64,000 bases of DNA from Flavobacteriaceae bacterium UBA6268 (GCA_002440705.1 DJVA01000034.1:53065-117064), one strand, 5' to 3'; positions 44,788 to 54,577 are shown, numbered from the stretch's first letter. Translations and numbers: made by a program. Notes: generated from the sequence alone by a model not told the origin.

Positions 44788-45240
44788 ATGAAAAACCCAT
44801 TTGCCATTACCGTCGTTTTCCTATTTACATGGAGTTTCACATTTGCACAGTCCCTTGAACTGAGCTACGACCATACCTCGGTCGCCGTTACCAATTTGAA
44901 CCAAAGTGCCTTTTTTTATAAAGAGGTCCTGCAGCTGAACGAAATTGAAGTGCCTTACCTAAACCCAAACATCCGTTGGTTTTCGCTGGGAGGCCCGTAT
45001 CAATTACATCTAATTCAGGTTTCTGAAAAACCGGACACGGAAAAAGCCACCCACCTGGCCCTCCACGTGAAAAGCATTGAAGCTTTTGTTTCTTATTTAA
45101 ATTCCCATGAAATTCCCTATTGGGATTGGCTAGGTGAAAAAGATAAAATTGCATTACGTCCCGATGGGATCAAACAAGTCTACATTCAGGACCCAGATGG
45201 CCACTGGATTGAAATCAATGATGTGCAATTCGATTATTAA
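44788..45240 (+). CDS. Exported VOC-superfamily (glyoxalase-like) protein
   Basis: A 150-residue protein from ATG 44788 with a signal peptide (about 1-20, ending FTFAQS). One vicinal-oxygen-chelate domain follows: LSYDHTSVAVTNLNQSAFFYKEVL, HLALHVKSIEAFVSYL and the end QDPDGHWIEIND, with His and Glu in the metal positions (His in YDHT, His in THLALH, Glu in WIEIN). Reaction unknown; export of a glyoxalase-like protein is uncommon but seen in Bacteroidota. Convergent with the ferredoxin gene. Confidence 0.8.
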   Translation: MKNPFAITVVFLFTWSFTFAQSLELSYDHTSVAVTNLNQSAFFYKEVLQLNEIEVPYLNPNIRWFSLGGPYQLHLIQVSEKPDTEKATHLALHVKSIEAFVSYLNSHEIPYWDWLGEKDKIALRPDGIKQVYIQDPDGHWIEINDVQFDY

Positions 45241-45258
45241 AGCAACAAATTAGGTTGC

Positions 45259-45665
<407 letters not shown>

Positions 45666-45671
45666 CAAAGA

Positions 45672-46688
45672 ATGCAATTACAGGAAAGAATTAACGCTTT
45701 TGTAAAATTAGGGGCCTTTCTGAAGGAAATTCCACAAAACCAAGAGACCTTCCAATTACTGGCTCAAAAAGCACAAGAACACAACGGATGGTTCACGGAA
45801 GCTGCTATATGCCAAGCACTTGACTATTGGGGAAGCACGCTGAGTGAAGCATCCCTAACGCAATGGACCGTCCGTATTGCCTCTGGAGGGAAGAGCGGTG
45901 CCATGGTCGCAGTCATCATGGCAGGGAATATCCCGTTGGTTGGGTTCCACGATTTTCTTTCCGTCCTTATTTCAGGGCATAGAATAGTTGCCAAGCTTTC
46001 CTCCAACGATACGGTCCTATTGCCTTATCTTGCTTCAAAATTGATTGAAATTGAACCCAGATTCGAACCATTCATTCATTTTTCGGAAGACAAACTGCCT
46101 CCATTTGATGCGGTCATTGCAACGGGCAGCAATAATACTGCCATGTATTTTGAACATTACTTCGGAAAATATCCCAATATCATTAGGAAAAACCGAAATG
46201 GCATCGCCGTCCTCAATGGAAAAGAAACCCCTGAAACGCTCTCGGAATTGGCAAGAGATATCTTTACCTATTTTGGGTTGGGTTGTAGAAGCGTTTCAAA
46301 AGTATACCTGCCGGAAGCTTACGATTTTAAAACCTTTTTCGAGGCCATGTATTCCCAGCGGGAAGCCATCCATCACCACAAGTACATCAACAATTACGAT
46401 TACAATAAGGCCGTTTACCTTATGAGCAATGTTCCGCTTTTGGACAATGAATTCATGCTCCTAAAAGAAGACCAAGGATTGGCATCGCCTATTTCGGTTG
46501 TCTATTATGAATACTACAAATCCCTGGAAATACTGCAAGCAAAACTCGAAGGGATGAAGGATGAGATACAATGCGTGGTTGCCAATTCCGGATTGCCCAA
46601 CGAAATCCCCTTTGGCAAGACCCAAAGCCCGGAACTTTGGGAGTATGCGGACGGTGTGGACACGCTTCTTTTTTTGGCCAATTTGTAG
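45672..46688 (+). CDS. LuxC-type acyl-CoA reductase
   Basis: A 338-residue protein of the acyl-CoA reductase (LuxC) family, an NADPH-dependent enzyme giving fatty aldehydes from activated acyl groups. Aldehyde-dehydrogenase-like fold: GGKSGAMVAVIMAGNIPLVGFHD, ATGSNNTAMYFEHYFGKYP, and the nucleophile Cys in FGLGCRSVSKVYLP. The start at 45672 (MQLQERINAF) is preferred over 45642 because the ferredoxin -33 box and the divergent promoters occupy the sequence before it. No luxD/luxE genes are near. In this phylum the gene is often found beside ferredoxin and serC; its product is unclear. Confidence 0.83.
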   Translation: MQLQERINAFVKLGAFLKEIPQNQETFQLLAQKAQEHNGWFTEAAICQALDYWGSTLSEASLTQWTVRIASGGKSGAMVAVIMAGNIPLVGFHDFLSVLISGHRIVAKLSSNDTVLLPYLASKLIEIEPRFEPFIHFSEDKLPPFDAVIATGSNNTAMYFEHYFGKYPNIIRKNRNGIAVLNGKETPETLSELARDIFTYFGLGCRSVSKVYLPEAYDFKTFFEAMYSQREAIHHHKYINNYDYNKAVYLMSNVPLLDNEFMLLKEDQGLASPISVVYYEYYKSLEILQAKLEGMKDEIQCVVANSGLPNEIPFGKTQSPELWEYADGVDTLLFLANL

Positions 46689-46826
46689 GATTTTGAAATC
46701 CCTTTACACCGAAAAGGTTTTCGTTGTTATTCCCTTCAATTTTGTTGAAATCCTATGAATAATTTGTCTTTAAATTAACCGTATTTGGGAAGAGATTTTA
46801 CATCTTTGTACTACAAAAAATTACCC

Positions 46827-47891
46827 ATGAAAAAACATAATTTTAGTGCAGGTCCCAGTATTTTGCCACAAGAAGTTGTTAAGAAAGCTGCAGAAGCGGT
46901 GATCAACTTTAACGACTTAGGCCTGTCACTTATAGAAATTTCGCACAGAAGCAAGGATTTTGTTGCGGTAATGGACGAAGCCTGTGCGTTGGCCCTCGAA
47001 CTTTTGGGGCTGGAAAACAAAGGCTACAAAGCTATTTTCCTTCAAGGAGGAGCCAGTACCCAATTCTTGATGGCAGCCTATAATTTGTTGGAACGAAAAG
47101 CCGGGTACCTCAATACTGGAACTTGGTCATCTAAAGCCCTTAAGGAAGCCAAGCTTTTTGGGGAAGTATTGGAACTGGCATCTTCCAAAGATCAGAACTT
47201 CAATTACATCCCAAAAAATTTCGATATTCCCACCAATATCGACTATTTTCATTGTACTAGCAACAATACGATCTTCGGGACACAAATTCATCAATTTCCC
47301 AAAACTTCGGTCCCCGTGGTTTGCGATATGAGTAGCGATATTTTTTCGCGGCAACTTGATTTTTCAAAATTTGATTTGATCTACGCCGGAGCCCAAAAAA
47401 ACATGGGCCCTGCAGGAACCACTCTTGTGGTCATCAAAGAAGAAATTTTAGGAAAAGTGAGTCGGGCCATTCCATCGATGTTGGATTACAAGGTCCATAT
47501 CGAAAAGGAAAGTATGTTCAACACGCCCCCTGTCTTTGCAGTTTATACCTCCCTCCTTACCCTGAAATGGTTGAAAAATTTGGGTGGCATTGCTGCCATT
47601 GAACACATAAATGAACAAAAAGCGACTGCGCTTTACGAAGAAGTAGACCGTAACCCACTTTTTATCGGATTTGCAAACAAAGAGGATCGTTCCAAAATGA
47701 ATGTCACCTTCAATTTAAGTGAAGGTGCCGATAAAGAACGTTTCGACCTGCTTTGGAAGGAAGCCGGCATTAGTGGCCTCAATGGGCACCGTAGTGTAGG
47801 TGGTTACAGGGCCTCTATCTACAACGCCTTGCCATTGGAAAGTGTGGAAGTGCTCGTAGAGGTGATGAAAACTTTTGAATCAAAATCCTAA
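46827..47891 (+). CDS. serC: Phosphoserine aminotransferase
   Basis: A 354-residue PLP enzyme converting 3-phosphohydroxypyruvate to phosphoserine in serine synthesis (also acting in pyridoxine synthesis). Opens with NFSAGPSILP, shows LFLQGGAS-type IFLQGGASTQF, the PLP Lys in YAGAQKNMGPAG (about residue 188) and the C-terminal HRSVGGYRASIYNALP. The 14-residue extension to 46785 is dismissed. Followed after 13 bases by serA; the two form an operon. Confidence 0.96.
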   Translation: MKKHNFSAGPSILPQEVVKKAAEAVINFNDLGLSLIEISHRSKDFVAVMDEACALALELLGLENKGYKAIFLQGGASTQFLMAAYNLLERKAGYLNTGTWSSKALKEAKLFGEVLELASSKDQNFNYIPKNFDIPTNIDYFHCTSNNTIFGTQIHQFPKTSVPVVCDMSSDIFSRQLDFSKFDLIYAGAQKNMGPAGTTLVVIKEEILGKVSRAIPSMLDYKVHIEKESMFNTPPVFAVYTSLLTLKWLKNLGGIAAIEHINEQKATALYEEVDRNPLFIGFANKEDRSKMNVTFNLSEGADKERFDLLWKEAGISGLNGHRSVGGYRASIYNALPLESVEVLVEVMKTFESKS

Positions 47892-47904
47892 AAAATTAAA
47901 TACA

Positions 47905-48855
47905 ATGAAGGTTTTAGCAAATGACGGCATTTCCCAAAGTGGCATTAAAGCTTTGGAAGCTGCTGGTATAGAAGTTGTTACTACTAAGGTAGCCCAAGAA
48001 CAGTTAATTAACTACATTAACGAGAACGATATTTCTGTGCTGCTGGTACGCAGTGCCACACAGGCCCGAAGAGAACTTATCGATGCTTGTCCCAGCCTTA
48101 AAATTATTGGCCGAGGCGGCGTAGGCATGGACAACATTGATGTTGCCTATGCCAGGGAAAAAGGATTGAAGGTTATTAACACTCCTGCTGCTTCTTCGGC
48201 TTCTGTGGCCGAATTGGTTTTTGCCCATCTCTTTGGGGGAGTACGATTCTTGTACCATTCCAATCGCAATATGCCTTTGGATGGGGATACGCAATTTGGT
48301 GCTTTGAAAAAAAGTTATGCCAAAGGGCGCGAGCTGCGCGGAAAAACCTTAGGTATTATTGGCTTTGGGCGCATTGGACGCGAAGTGGCCAAGATTGGAT
48401 TGGGCTGTGGGATGAAGGTAATTTACAGCGACAGTTATGTGGAAACGGCTAAAGTGGATTTGGAATTCTACGATGGGCAACAACTTTCATTTTCGTTTGA
48501 AAGTCAGTCCATGGAAAGCCTCCTTAAGCAAAGTGATTTTATTTCCTTGCACGTTCCGGCGCAAAAAGGATACATCATTGGTGCTGATGAAATCGCGATG
48601 ATGAAAAATGGGGCAGGTATCGTCAATGCCGCTCGTGGGGGTGTTATTGACGAAGTAGCCTTGTTGGAAGCTTTGGAAAATGGAAAGCTGTCTTTTGCAG
48701 CATTGGATGTTTTTGAAAACGAGCCAACTCCAGCCATTAAAGTCTTGATGCACGAAAAAATATCCCTTAGTCCGCACATAGGGGCCGCCACGGATGAAGC
48801 TCAAGACCGGATCGGTACCGAATTGGCTGCACAAATCATTGAAATCATGGGATAA
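47905..48855 (+). CDS. serA: D-3-phosphoglycerate dehydrogenase
   Basis: A 316-residue D-2-hydroxyacid dehydrogenase, first step of serine synthesis, from ATG 47905 (MKVLANDGISQSG). Rossmann motif GIIGFGRIGREVA (about residue 150), catalytic Arg, Glu and His in NAARGGVIDEVAL and SPHIGAATDEAQDR. It lacks the C-terminal ACT domain, so it is the short form without serine feedback through that domain. Directly follows serC, which supports the assignment over other hydroxyacid dehydrogenases. Confidence 0.92.
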   Translation: MKVLANDGISQSGIKALEAAGIEVVTTKVAQEQLINYINENDISVLLVRSATQARRELIDACPSLKIIGRGGVGMDNIDVAYAREKGLKVINTPAASSASVAELVFAHLFGGVRFLYHSNRNMPLDGDTQFGALKKSYAKGRELRGKTLGIIGFGRIGREVAKIGLGCGMKVIYSDSYVETAKVDLEFYDGQQLSFSFESQSMESLLKQSDFISLHVPAQKGYIIGADEIAMMKNGAGIVNAARGGVIDEVALLEALENGKLSFAALDVFENEPTPAIKVLMHEKISLSPHIGAATDEAQDRIGTELAAQIIEIMG

Positions 48856-48900
48856 ACCCTAGTTTTTTCCTTACCTTTAATTGAATTAAAAAAGTAAATC

Positions 48901-49542
48901 ATGTCAGGAATTTTAGACCTTTTAAATAGTGATATGGGACGCCAGATTGTTCTAGGTGCCAGTAATGAAACCAATCAACCTGCTGATAAAACCGCGCAGG
49001 TTGTTCAGATGGCTTTGCCTTTATTGATGGGTGCCATGAAACGGAATGCTAGCAACCCACAAGGGGCAGAAGGCCTCATGAATGCGTTAAACTCCAAACA
49101 TGATGGAAGCATTCTTAATAATTTGGGGGGCTTTTTTGGTGGCGGTGTGGATGAAGACCAAAAAATAGATGGTTTGGGCATCTTGGGGCATGTTTTGGGA
49201 GGCTCCCAGGACAATGTTGTAGGGGCGCTTTCCCAAAAATCGGGGATGGACTCCAATTCAGTGATGCAGATATTGCAAGTAATTGCCCCAATTGTCCTTG
49301 GCTATTTAGGCAAACAAAAGCAGCAACAAAACGTGCAATCATCGGATGCCCTTGGAGGATTGCTTGGAGGGATGATGGGCGCCGGAAAAAAACAACACAA
49401 ACAGCAAAGTTTGATTGAATCCCTTTTGGATGGAGACAACGACGGAAGCATACTGGACGATGTGGCCGGAATGGTTTTGAGTAGCGGAAACAAAAAAAGT
49501 GGTGCCTTGGGCGGATTGCTCGGTGGCCTTTTCAGAAAATAA
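48901..49542 (+). CDS. DUF937-domain protein
   Basis: A 213-residue protein with the DUF937 pattern: SGILDLLNSDMGRQIV, KTAQVVQMALPLLMGAMKRNA and repeated Gly-rich glycine-zipper-like LGGLLGGMMG segments. No signal peptide. Family function is not known. It ends before a terminator and follows serA by 45 bases. Confidence 0.85.
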   Translation: MSGILDLLNSDMGRQIVLGASNETNQPADKTAQVVQMALPLLMGAMKRNASNPQGAEGLMNALNSKHDGSILNNLGGFFGGGVDEDQKIDGLGILGHVLGGSQDNVVGALSQKSGMDSNSVMQILQVIAPIVLGYLGKQKQQQNVQSSDALGGLLGGMMGAGKKQHKQQSLIESLLDGDNDGSILDDVAGMVLSSGNKKSGALGGLLGGLFRK

Positions 49543-49562
49543 CATCGATTAAAAATAACCGC

Positions 49563-49589
49563 AAGCCCCTATAAATCAGGGGCTTTTTT
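49563..49589 (+). terminator. Intrinsic terminator downstream of the DUF937 gene
   Basis: AAGCCCCT (49563-49570), seven-base loop, AGGGGCTT (49578-49585) and a T run. Confidence 0.85.
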
Positions 49590-49632
49590 GTTAAACAGCG
49601 TTAAAGCGCGGCCATACAAAATGTATTTTTTT

Positions 49633-49640
49633 TAACTTTG
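49633..49640 (+). promoter_or_regulatory. -7 box of the 49656 gene
   Basis: TAACTTTG, exact TAnnTTTG, 15 bases before the ATG at 49656. It overlaps the longer reading frame from 49638 and so supports the shorter start. Confidence 0.5.
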
Positions 49641-49655
49641 TTAAAATTTCATGCT

Positions 49656-50081
49656 ATGAACTATTTTATCATCGTTTTAGTGAGTATCCTGGCTTTTGCA
49701 AGTTGCGATTCGTACAAATCGACTGTGAACGATTCCATGGCAAATGCTTCGGAAAACGATACCCTAGCCATCAAAAACGATAGCCTGGAATATGAAATTA
49801 TCATCATCGAACCGGGCTTCAATAATTGGTTGGTTACACAAAAACCAAGGGGCTTTTATGGGCAAAATTACCTCGAATCAAAAAACCGTCTTTTTGTTTC
49901 GGAGTACAACAACCGCGTGCGAAACTTTCAGGGATACGATCGGAATTTATACCCTCAGGAAATCAATTACGATTTTTCCTTAGATTATGGCTATGAAGTT
50001 AATTACTTGCTCTACAATTATTTCATCTATTTTCAAAAAACCTATAACCAAAAGTTTATCGGGGGAAGAGGGAGAAGTTGA
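49656..50081 (+). CDS. DUF6146-like lipoprotein
   Basis: A 141-residue lipoprotein from ATG 49656 (MNYFIIVLVSILAFASC), lipobox FASC. The mature protein contains YEIIIIEPGFNNWLVTQ, PRGFYGQNYLESKNRLFVSEYNNRVRNF and a Tyr-rich end (YNYFIYFQKTYNQKFIGGR), matching the DUF6146 flavobacterial lipoproteins. The stop overlaps the next ATG (TGATG), so both are co-translated. Function unknown. Confidence 0.8.
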   Translation: MNYFIIVLVSILAFASCDSYKSTVNDSMANASENDTLAIKNDSLEYEIIIIEPGFNNWLVTQKPRGFYGQNYLESKNRLFVSEYNNRVRNFQGYDRNLYPQEINYDFSLDYGYEVNYLLYNYFIYFQKTYNQKFIGGRGRS

Positions 50082-50386
50082 TGTTCGAAAAGTTAAAGAA
50101 CCGCTGGCAGGTAAAAGACAATTTCCAGTTTTGGGTTATTTTTTTGGTATTTGCCATAACCGGAAGTAGCGCCGCCAAGCTCACAGGGCCTATTTTAAAG
50201 GCCAGTTCTTGGATTGTGGATTTGCCCTATTGGCAGTATGCCATTTTCTATGTGATAGCCACTTTGGTGGTTTATCAATTCCTTTTGGTGTTTTTCGGTT
50301 GGATTTTTGGAGAATTCAATTTTTTCTGGAACTTTGTAAAACGAATCCTAAGACGAATAGGAGTGGGCTTTTTATTTAAGGCGTAA
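50081..50386 (+). CDS. DUF6787-like small membrane protein
   Basis: A 101-residue protein, MFEKLKNRWQVKDNFQFWVI, with three hydrophobic segments (about 17-35, 52-75, 78-88) and a cytosolic Lys/Arg-rich tail. Resembles the DUF6787 family. Overlaps the preceding lipoprotein gene by one base (TGATG). Two further genes (His-rich protein, TonB receptor) follow without terminator, so all four may form one operon. Confidence 0.75.
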   Translation: MFEKLKNRWQVKDNFQFWVIFLVFAITGSSAAKLTGPILKASSWIVDLPYWQYAIFYVIATLVVYQFLLVFFGWIFGEFNFFWNFVKRILRRIGVGFLFKA

Positions 50387-50713
50387 ATGATCGGGAAAAA
50401 AAACATCGCGCTGTTTGCCATAAGCTTATTTTTGAGCTTAGCATTCCTCTTCCCTACTGCTGTCCAGTTTGAACACCTTTTTGAATCCCACAATCATAAG
50501 CCCTGTAATGATTACAGTGTGCATCTGCATGAAAAACCTCTGGATTGTAACATCCAGGCTTTTCACTTTTCTACTTTTAGTTTTGAAACCCTTCCAAATT
50601 GGGAGATTTTTGCCATTCCTCCGCATACCTTCCCATATTATGGGTACACTTCTGTTCTTTATACACAAAAACCCCTAACAGCCTTCCTAAGGGGGCCTCC
50701 CTTAAATTCTTGA
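50387..50713 (+). CDS. His-rich small secreted protein
   Basis: A 108-residue protein starting right at the stop of the previous gene, with an N-terminal hydrophobic segment (about 5-25). The mature part is His- and Cys-rich: FEHLFESHNHKPC, VHLHEKPLDCNI and FHFSTF, a spacing that suggests metal binding (zinc or copper). It ends 36 bases before a TonB-dependent receptor of a type that often imports metals. The metal-delivery role is inference; no known family is recognised. Confidence 0.7.
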   Translation: MIGKKNIALFAISLFLSLAFLFPTAVQFEHLFESHNHKPCNDYSVHLHEKPLDCNIQAFHFSTFSFETLPNWEIFAIPPHTFPYYGYTSVLYTQKPLTAFLRGPPLNS

Positions 50714-50749
50714 TTCCTTCAATAGTTTTTAACTTTAATCAAGAATTTT

Positions 50750-52966
50750 ATGAGAATTTTATACTTGCTGCCTTTAGCAGCATTGTGCCTTTTCAATACA
50801 ATCCTTTCGGCACAAAATACGTTGTCGGGAACCATAACCGACACCATGCAACAACCTATTTCAGCTACTATTTACCTTCCGCAATTGGAAAAAGGGACGA
50901 TTTCGGATTTTAATGGAAATTTTACATTGCCGAACATCCCCAACGGAAATTATACCGTAGTGGTTTCGTCCTTAGGGTTTGAGACCGTTTCGCAAAAAAT
51001 CCTCTTTGGAGGAAATACCACCATTCCTTTGAATTTACAATTGAAAGAAAGCGTCGTGGAGATGGAAGAAGTCATCATTTCCACTCCTTTTCACCAGTTA
51101 CAAAGTGACAATGTGATGAAAGTAGAACGCGTAAGTACCGCAGACCTTACCAAAGAAGGTGCCGTAAACCTTTCCCAAGGAATTGCAAACATTGCGGGGG
51201 TTTCCGCCATTACTACAGGAACCGGTATTGGAAAACCGGTGATTAGGGGACTTAGCGCCAACAGGGTCCTAACCTATGCACAAGGGGTTCGCCTCGAGAA
51301 CCAGCAGTTTGGAGATGAGCATGGTCTGGGCATTAGTGGAGCTGGTATTGAAAGTGTTGAGGTCATTAAAGGGCCCGCCTCCCTTTTGTATGGAAGTGAT
51401 GCCCTTGGTGGGGTGCTATACCTAAATCCTGAAGCCTTCGCAGAGGCCGACAAACAGGAAGTGGATTTTTCCGGAGGCTATGCCTCCAACACACAAGGGC
51501 TAACCGGAACCGCTGCAGTAAAGGGCTCGGGAACTAAGTTCAAGTACATTTTTAGAGGCTCCTACAACACCTTTGCCGATTATAAAACCGGCGACGGGAC
51601 GCTGGTCACCAATTCGCGTTATAAGGAATCCGATTACAAAGTGGGATTACGCTACCAAGTAGACCGCTGGAAGTCGACTTTTCGGTACAATTTCAACCGG
51701 AATACCATCGGAATTCCAGAGGAAATAGGACTTCAGAATACCGACCGGGAACCCATGTTGCCATTCCAAAAAATTGACAATCACATCCTGAGCTGGGAAA
51801 ATAACCTCTATTTTGACCGTTCGAGTTTGGATGTTAAGGTTGGGTTTTTGTTCAACGATCGAAATGAGTTCGAGGAAACCGCTGAATTGCCGGCCCTTCA
51901 GATGAAACTGCAAACGTTTAACTATGATGTAAAATACCATTGGCCATCCTTGGGCAAATTTGAAACAATTTCGGGGGTTCAAGGAATGGTTCAGGAAAAC
52001 AAAAACTATGGCGAAGAATTACTCATCCCCGATGCACAGAAGGTAGATGCTGGAGTATTTACTACGACTCACCTGCATTTAAATGCAGTGGACTTTCAAG
52101 GGGGGCTTCGGTATGATTTCCGGCAATTAATTACCCAGGTAGCTGGAAGTGTTAATGAAAGTAATTTTATCCCAAGGATCGAAAGACAGTTCCATAGTTT
52201 CAATGCCGCACTAGGCGTAAAGTACGACTGGGGCAACCATTGGACCGCGCGACTCAATTTGGCCAGTGGTTTTAGGGCACCCAATTTGGCAGAACTGGCT
52301 TCCAATGGAGTGCATGAAGGCACCAATCGGTACGAGATTGGAAACGCCCAATTGAAAAATGAACAAAACATCCAAACCGATTTGGCCCTTGAATACCGTA
52401 GCGAGCACCTGGAAATGTTTGTAAATGGGTTCTACAATACCGTTAACCATTACATTTTCATTGCTCCAACAGGAGACTTTGTCGACGGCACCCCTGTCTT
52501 TGCTTATGAGCAATTTGACGCCAATTTATACGGTGGCGAAGCGGGATTTCACTGGCACCCACACCCCTTGGACTGGCTCCACTGGGAAAGCAGTTTTGAG
52601 ACCGTTACAGGTGAATTACGCAAGGGCGGTGCATTGCCGTTAATCCCTGCAAACCAATGGAAAAATACGCTTCGCTTTGAGGGCAAGCAAGTGGGAACGT
52701 TGCAGAAACCTTTTGCATTTGTCACCTTTAAGCACACTTTCGAGCAAAATAGGGTAAGCGCTTTTGAAACCCCAACAGAGGGCTATTCCCTCTGGAGTTT
52801 GGGGGTTGGGGGTCTTTGGGACCTGAAAAAAATACAACTTGGTTGGAATGTGAATATCACCAATTTAACCAACGAAGTCTATATAGACCATTTGTCGCGT
52901 TTAAAAACCGACGCTATTCCAAATGCGGGCAGGAGCATTAACTGCAACCTTTCCGTACAACTATAA
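50750..52966 (+). CDS. TonB-dependent outer-membrane receptor
   Basis: A 738-residue receptor: signal peptide (about 1-20, ending LSAQN), carboxypeptidase-regulatory-like domain (about 21-105, LSGTITDTMQQPISATIYL), plug (about 115-230, GIANIAGVSAIT, RGLSANRVLTY, IEVIKGPASLLYGSDALGGVLY) and a beta barrel with terminal aromatic strand (CNLSVQL). The plug phrase LENQQFGDEHGLGIS with acidic and His residues occurs in metal-type receptors such as ZnuD-like proteins. With the His-rich protein upstream this hints at zinc or another metal. Substrate not proven. Ends before a bidirectional terminator. Confidence 0.9.
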   Translation: MRILYLLPLAALCLFNTILSAQNTLSGTITDTMQQPISATIYLPQLEKGTISDFNGNFTLPNIPNGNYTVVVSSLGFETVSQKILFGGNTTIPLNLQLKESVVEMEEVIISTPFHQLQSDNVMKVERVSTADLTKEGAVNLSQGIANIAGVSAITTGTGIGKPVIRGLSANRVLTYAQGVRLENQQFGDEHGLGISGAGIESVEVIKGPASLLYGSDALGGVLYLNPEAFAEADKQEVDFSGGYASNTQGLTGTAAVKGSGTKFKYIFRGSYNTFADYKTGDGTLVTNSRYKESDYKVGLRYQVDRWKSTFRYNFNRNTIGIPEEIGLQNTDREPMLPFQKIDNHILSWENNLYFDRSSLDVKVGFLFNDRNEFEETAELPALQMKLQTFNYDVKYHWPSLGKFETISGVQGMVQENKNYGEELLIPDAQKVDAGVFTTTHLHLNAVDFQGGLRYDFRQLITQVAGSVNESNFIPRIERQFHSFNAALGVKYDWGNHWTARLNLASGFRAPNLAELASNGVHEGTNRYEIGNAQLKNEQNIQTDLALEYRSEHLEMFVNGFYNTVNHYIFIAPTGDFVDGTPVFAYEQFDANLYGGEAGFHWHPHPLDWLHWESSFETVTGELRKGGALPLIPANQWKNTLRFEGKQVGTLQKPFAFVTFKHTFEQNRVSAFETPTEGYSLWSLGVGGLWDLKKIQLGWNVNITNLTNEVYIDHLSRLKTDAIPNAGRSINCNLSVQL

Positions 52967-52972
52967 AAAATA

Positions 52973-52998
52973 AAAGCCCCAAACGGGGCTTTTTTATT
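52973..52998. terminator. Bidirectional intrinsic terminator
   Basis: AAAGCCCC (52973-52980), four-base loop, GGGGCTTT, followed by T and preceded by A, so usable in both directions. The T tract contains the stop codon of the convergent 53302 gene. Confidence 0.85.
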
Positions 52999-53302
52999 TG
53001 TTAACTTCTACTTCGATGGTTTGTGGCAGGGGTCTTTCTTCTTGTGTGGAGAAAACAAAGGTGTACAACCACATTAACGTAAAGGTAGGGATAAAGTCGA
53101 AAGGTAAAATTTCTTCCAAGAACACAACCACCGCGGCAATTTTACCATTGGTGCCGGGATACATTTCGCTCATCTTGACCGCTGCGTAAGGTGCCCATAC
53201 AAAGTCAATGAAAGTGCCGAGAATCGGAATGAACATCGTGGACATCCCCACCAAATCATAGAAAATGCTTTTGCGAAGGAGTTTGAATTTGTTTTTTTTC
53301 AT
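52994..53302 (-). CDS. Small membrane protein of unknown function
   Basis: A 102-residue protein from ATG 53302 (MKKNKFKLLRKSIFYDLVG). Three hydrophobic stretches: MSTMFIPILGTFIDFVWAPYAAV (about 20-42), AAVVVFLEEILPFDFIP (about 56-72) and TFTLMWLYTFVF (about 74-85). Motifs such as FDFIPTFTLMW recur in an uncharacterised bacterial family. The extension to 53350 runs over the preceding intergenic region. Not recognised by name. Confidence 0.65.
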   Translation of the reverse strand: MKKNKFKLLRKSIFYDLVGMSTMFIPILGTFIDFVWAPYAAVKMSEMYPGTNGKIAAVVVFLEEILPFDFIPTFTLMWLYTFVFSTQEERPLPQTIEVEVNK

Positions 53303-53353
53303 GTTTTTATGGATTGATGACGTATTCCCATAACGCAAGAAACATACCAAAAA

Positions 53354-53953
53354 TTATGAAAGTTTAGCATCAATCAATTTTAAAAATTCGTTTCGGGTTT
53401 CAATTTTTTCGAATTGCCCGCGAAAGCCCGAAGTCGTCGTTACACTATTCTGTTTTTGAACCCCCCGCATCATCATGCACATATGCGAGGCCTCTATTAC
53501 AACAGCCACTCCTTTGGGTTGAAGGGTCGTATTAATGCATTCTAAAATATCGTGAGTGAGTCGCTCCTGAACCTGCAATCGCCTTGAAAAAACATCGACC
53601 ACCCTAGGTATTTTACTTAGACCCACAATATAGCCATCGGGAATGTACGCAATGTGGGCTTTTCCAAAAAAGGGCAATACATGGTGCTCGCAAAGAGAGT
53701 ACAACTCAATGTCCTTAACAATGACCATGTCGTGGTATTTTTCGGCAAACATGGCGCTTTTTAAAATTTCAGCAGGATCTTGGCAGTAACCGGAGGTTAA
53801 GAACTGCATGGCCTTGGCAGCCCGTTCGGGGGTTTTTGTAATCCCTTCCCTGGCGATATCCTCACCTATTCCTTTCAGGATTTCACCATACTGATCTTTC
53901 AAATGATCGGTGGTTTCCTGGTGGTATTCTTCAAAATAGTGATAACTTCCCAT
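53354..53953 (-). CDS. folE: GTP cyclohydrolase I
   Basis: A 199-residue enzyme that opens the tetrahydrofolate and biopterin pathway by converting GTP to dihydroneopterin triphosphate. Clear signatures: [20 protein letters not shown] with zinc His and Cys, [20 protein letters not shown] and [11 protein letters not shown] with the second zinc Cys. Length is normal for the short bacterial form. It lies one base after msrA, so the two share a transcript. Confidence 0.96.
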   Translation of the reverse strand: MGSYHYFEEYHQETTDHLKDQYGEILKGIGEDIAREGITKTPERAAKAMQFLTSGYCQDPAEILKSAMFAEKYHDMVIVKDIELYSLCEHHVLPFFGKAHIAYIPDGYIVGLSKIPRVVDVFSRRLQVQERLTHDILECINTTLQPKGVAVVIEASHMCMMMRGVQKQNSVTTTSGFRGQFEKIETRNEFLKLIDAKLS

Positions 53954-54496
53954 TTATTCCGTTTTCAGTTGATTGGCATAGTTGTCCCTTAATTTCTGCA
54001 ACTTTGGTGATATAATGACGCTGCAATAAGGTTGATCGCGATGATCGTTGTAATAGTTCTGGTGGTAGTCCTCCGCAGGATAAAACACCTCCAATGGGGC
54101 TAATTGCGTTACGATTGGATCTTCAAAAACCTTTTCGGATTGCAAATTTTCAATAAATGCACTGCAATCCATTTTTTGTGCTGCTGAGGTATAAAAAATT
54201 GCGCTGCGGTATTGGGTACCTACATCGTTGCCTTGTCGGTTCAAAGTGGTTGGGTCGTGGGTAGTAAAAAACACCTCTAGCAAGGTCTTCAAGGTAATAG
54301 TTTCGGTCTCGTATGAAACCAAAATACCTTCGGCATGACCGGTTCTTCCCGAACACACTTCGCGGTATGCAGGATTTTTGATATGCCCCCCCGTATATCC
54401 TGAGACAATGGACTGAATCCCTTTCAATCGCTGAAAAACCGCCTCTGTACACCAGAAACAGCCTCCAGCCAACACAATTTGTTCTATCTTTTTCAT
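53954..54496 (-). CDS. msrA: Peptide-methionine (S)-S-oxide reductase MsrA
   Basis: A 180-residue MsrA reducing methionine-S-sulfoxide. Catalytic GCFWCTE motif (Cys15 after the initial LAGG), VVSGYTGGH, GHAEGILVSY and the YYNDHRDQPYC segment near the end are present. No signal peptide, so it acts in the cytosol. Complements the two msrB genes at 8086-8965. Divergent from the DUF5916 gene; upstream of folE. Confidence 0.96.
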   Translation of the reverse strand: MKKIEQIVLAGGCFWCTEAVFQRLKGIQSIVSGYTGGHIKNPAYREVCSGRTGHAEGILVSYETETITLKTLLEVFFTTHDPTTLNRQGNDVGTQYRSAIFYTSAAQKMDCSAFIENLQSEKVFEDPIVTQLAPLEVFYPAEDYHQNYYNDHRDQPYCSVIISPKLQKLRDNYANQLKTE

Positions 54497-54577
54497 ATAT
54501 GGTTAAACAAATCTACAACATTAACAGATTCGCACTACAGATGCCCTTCACTTTAACGTTTCATTAGTATGCTTCAA

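Noticed and set aside
46785..46827. Longer N-terminus of SerC
   Set aside because: The extra 14 residues have no match to the family start NFSAGP; ATG at 46827 fits.
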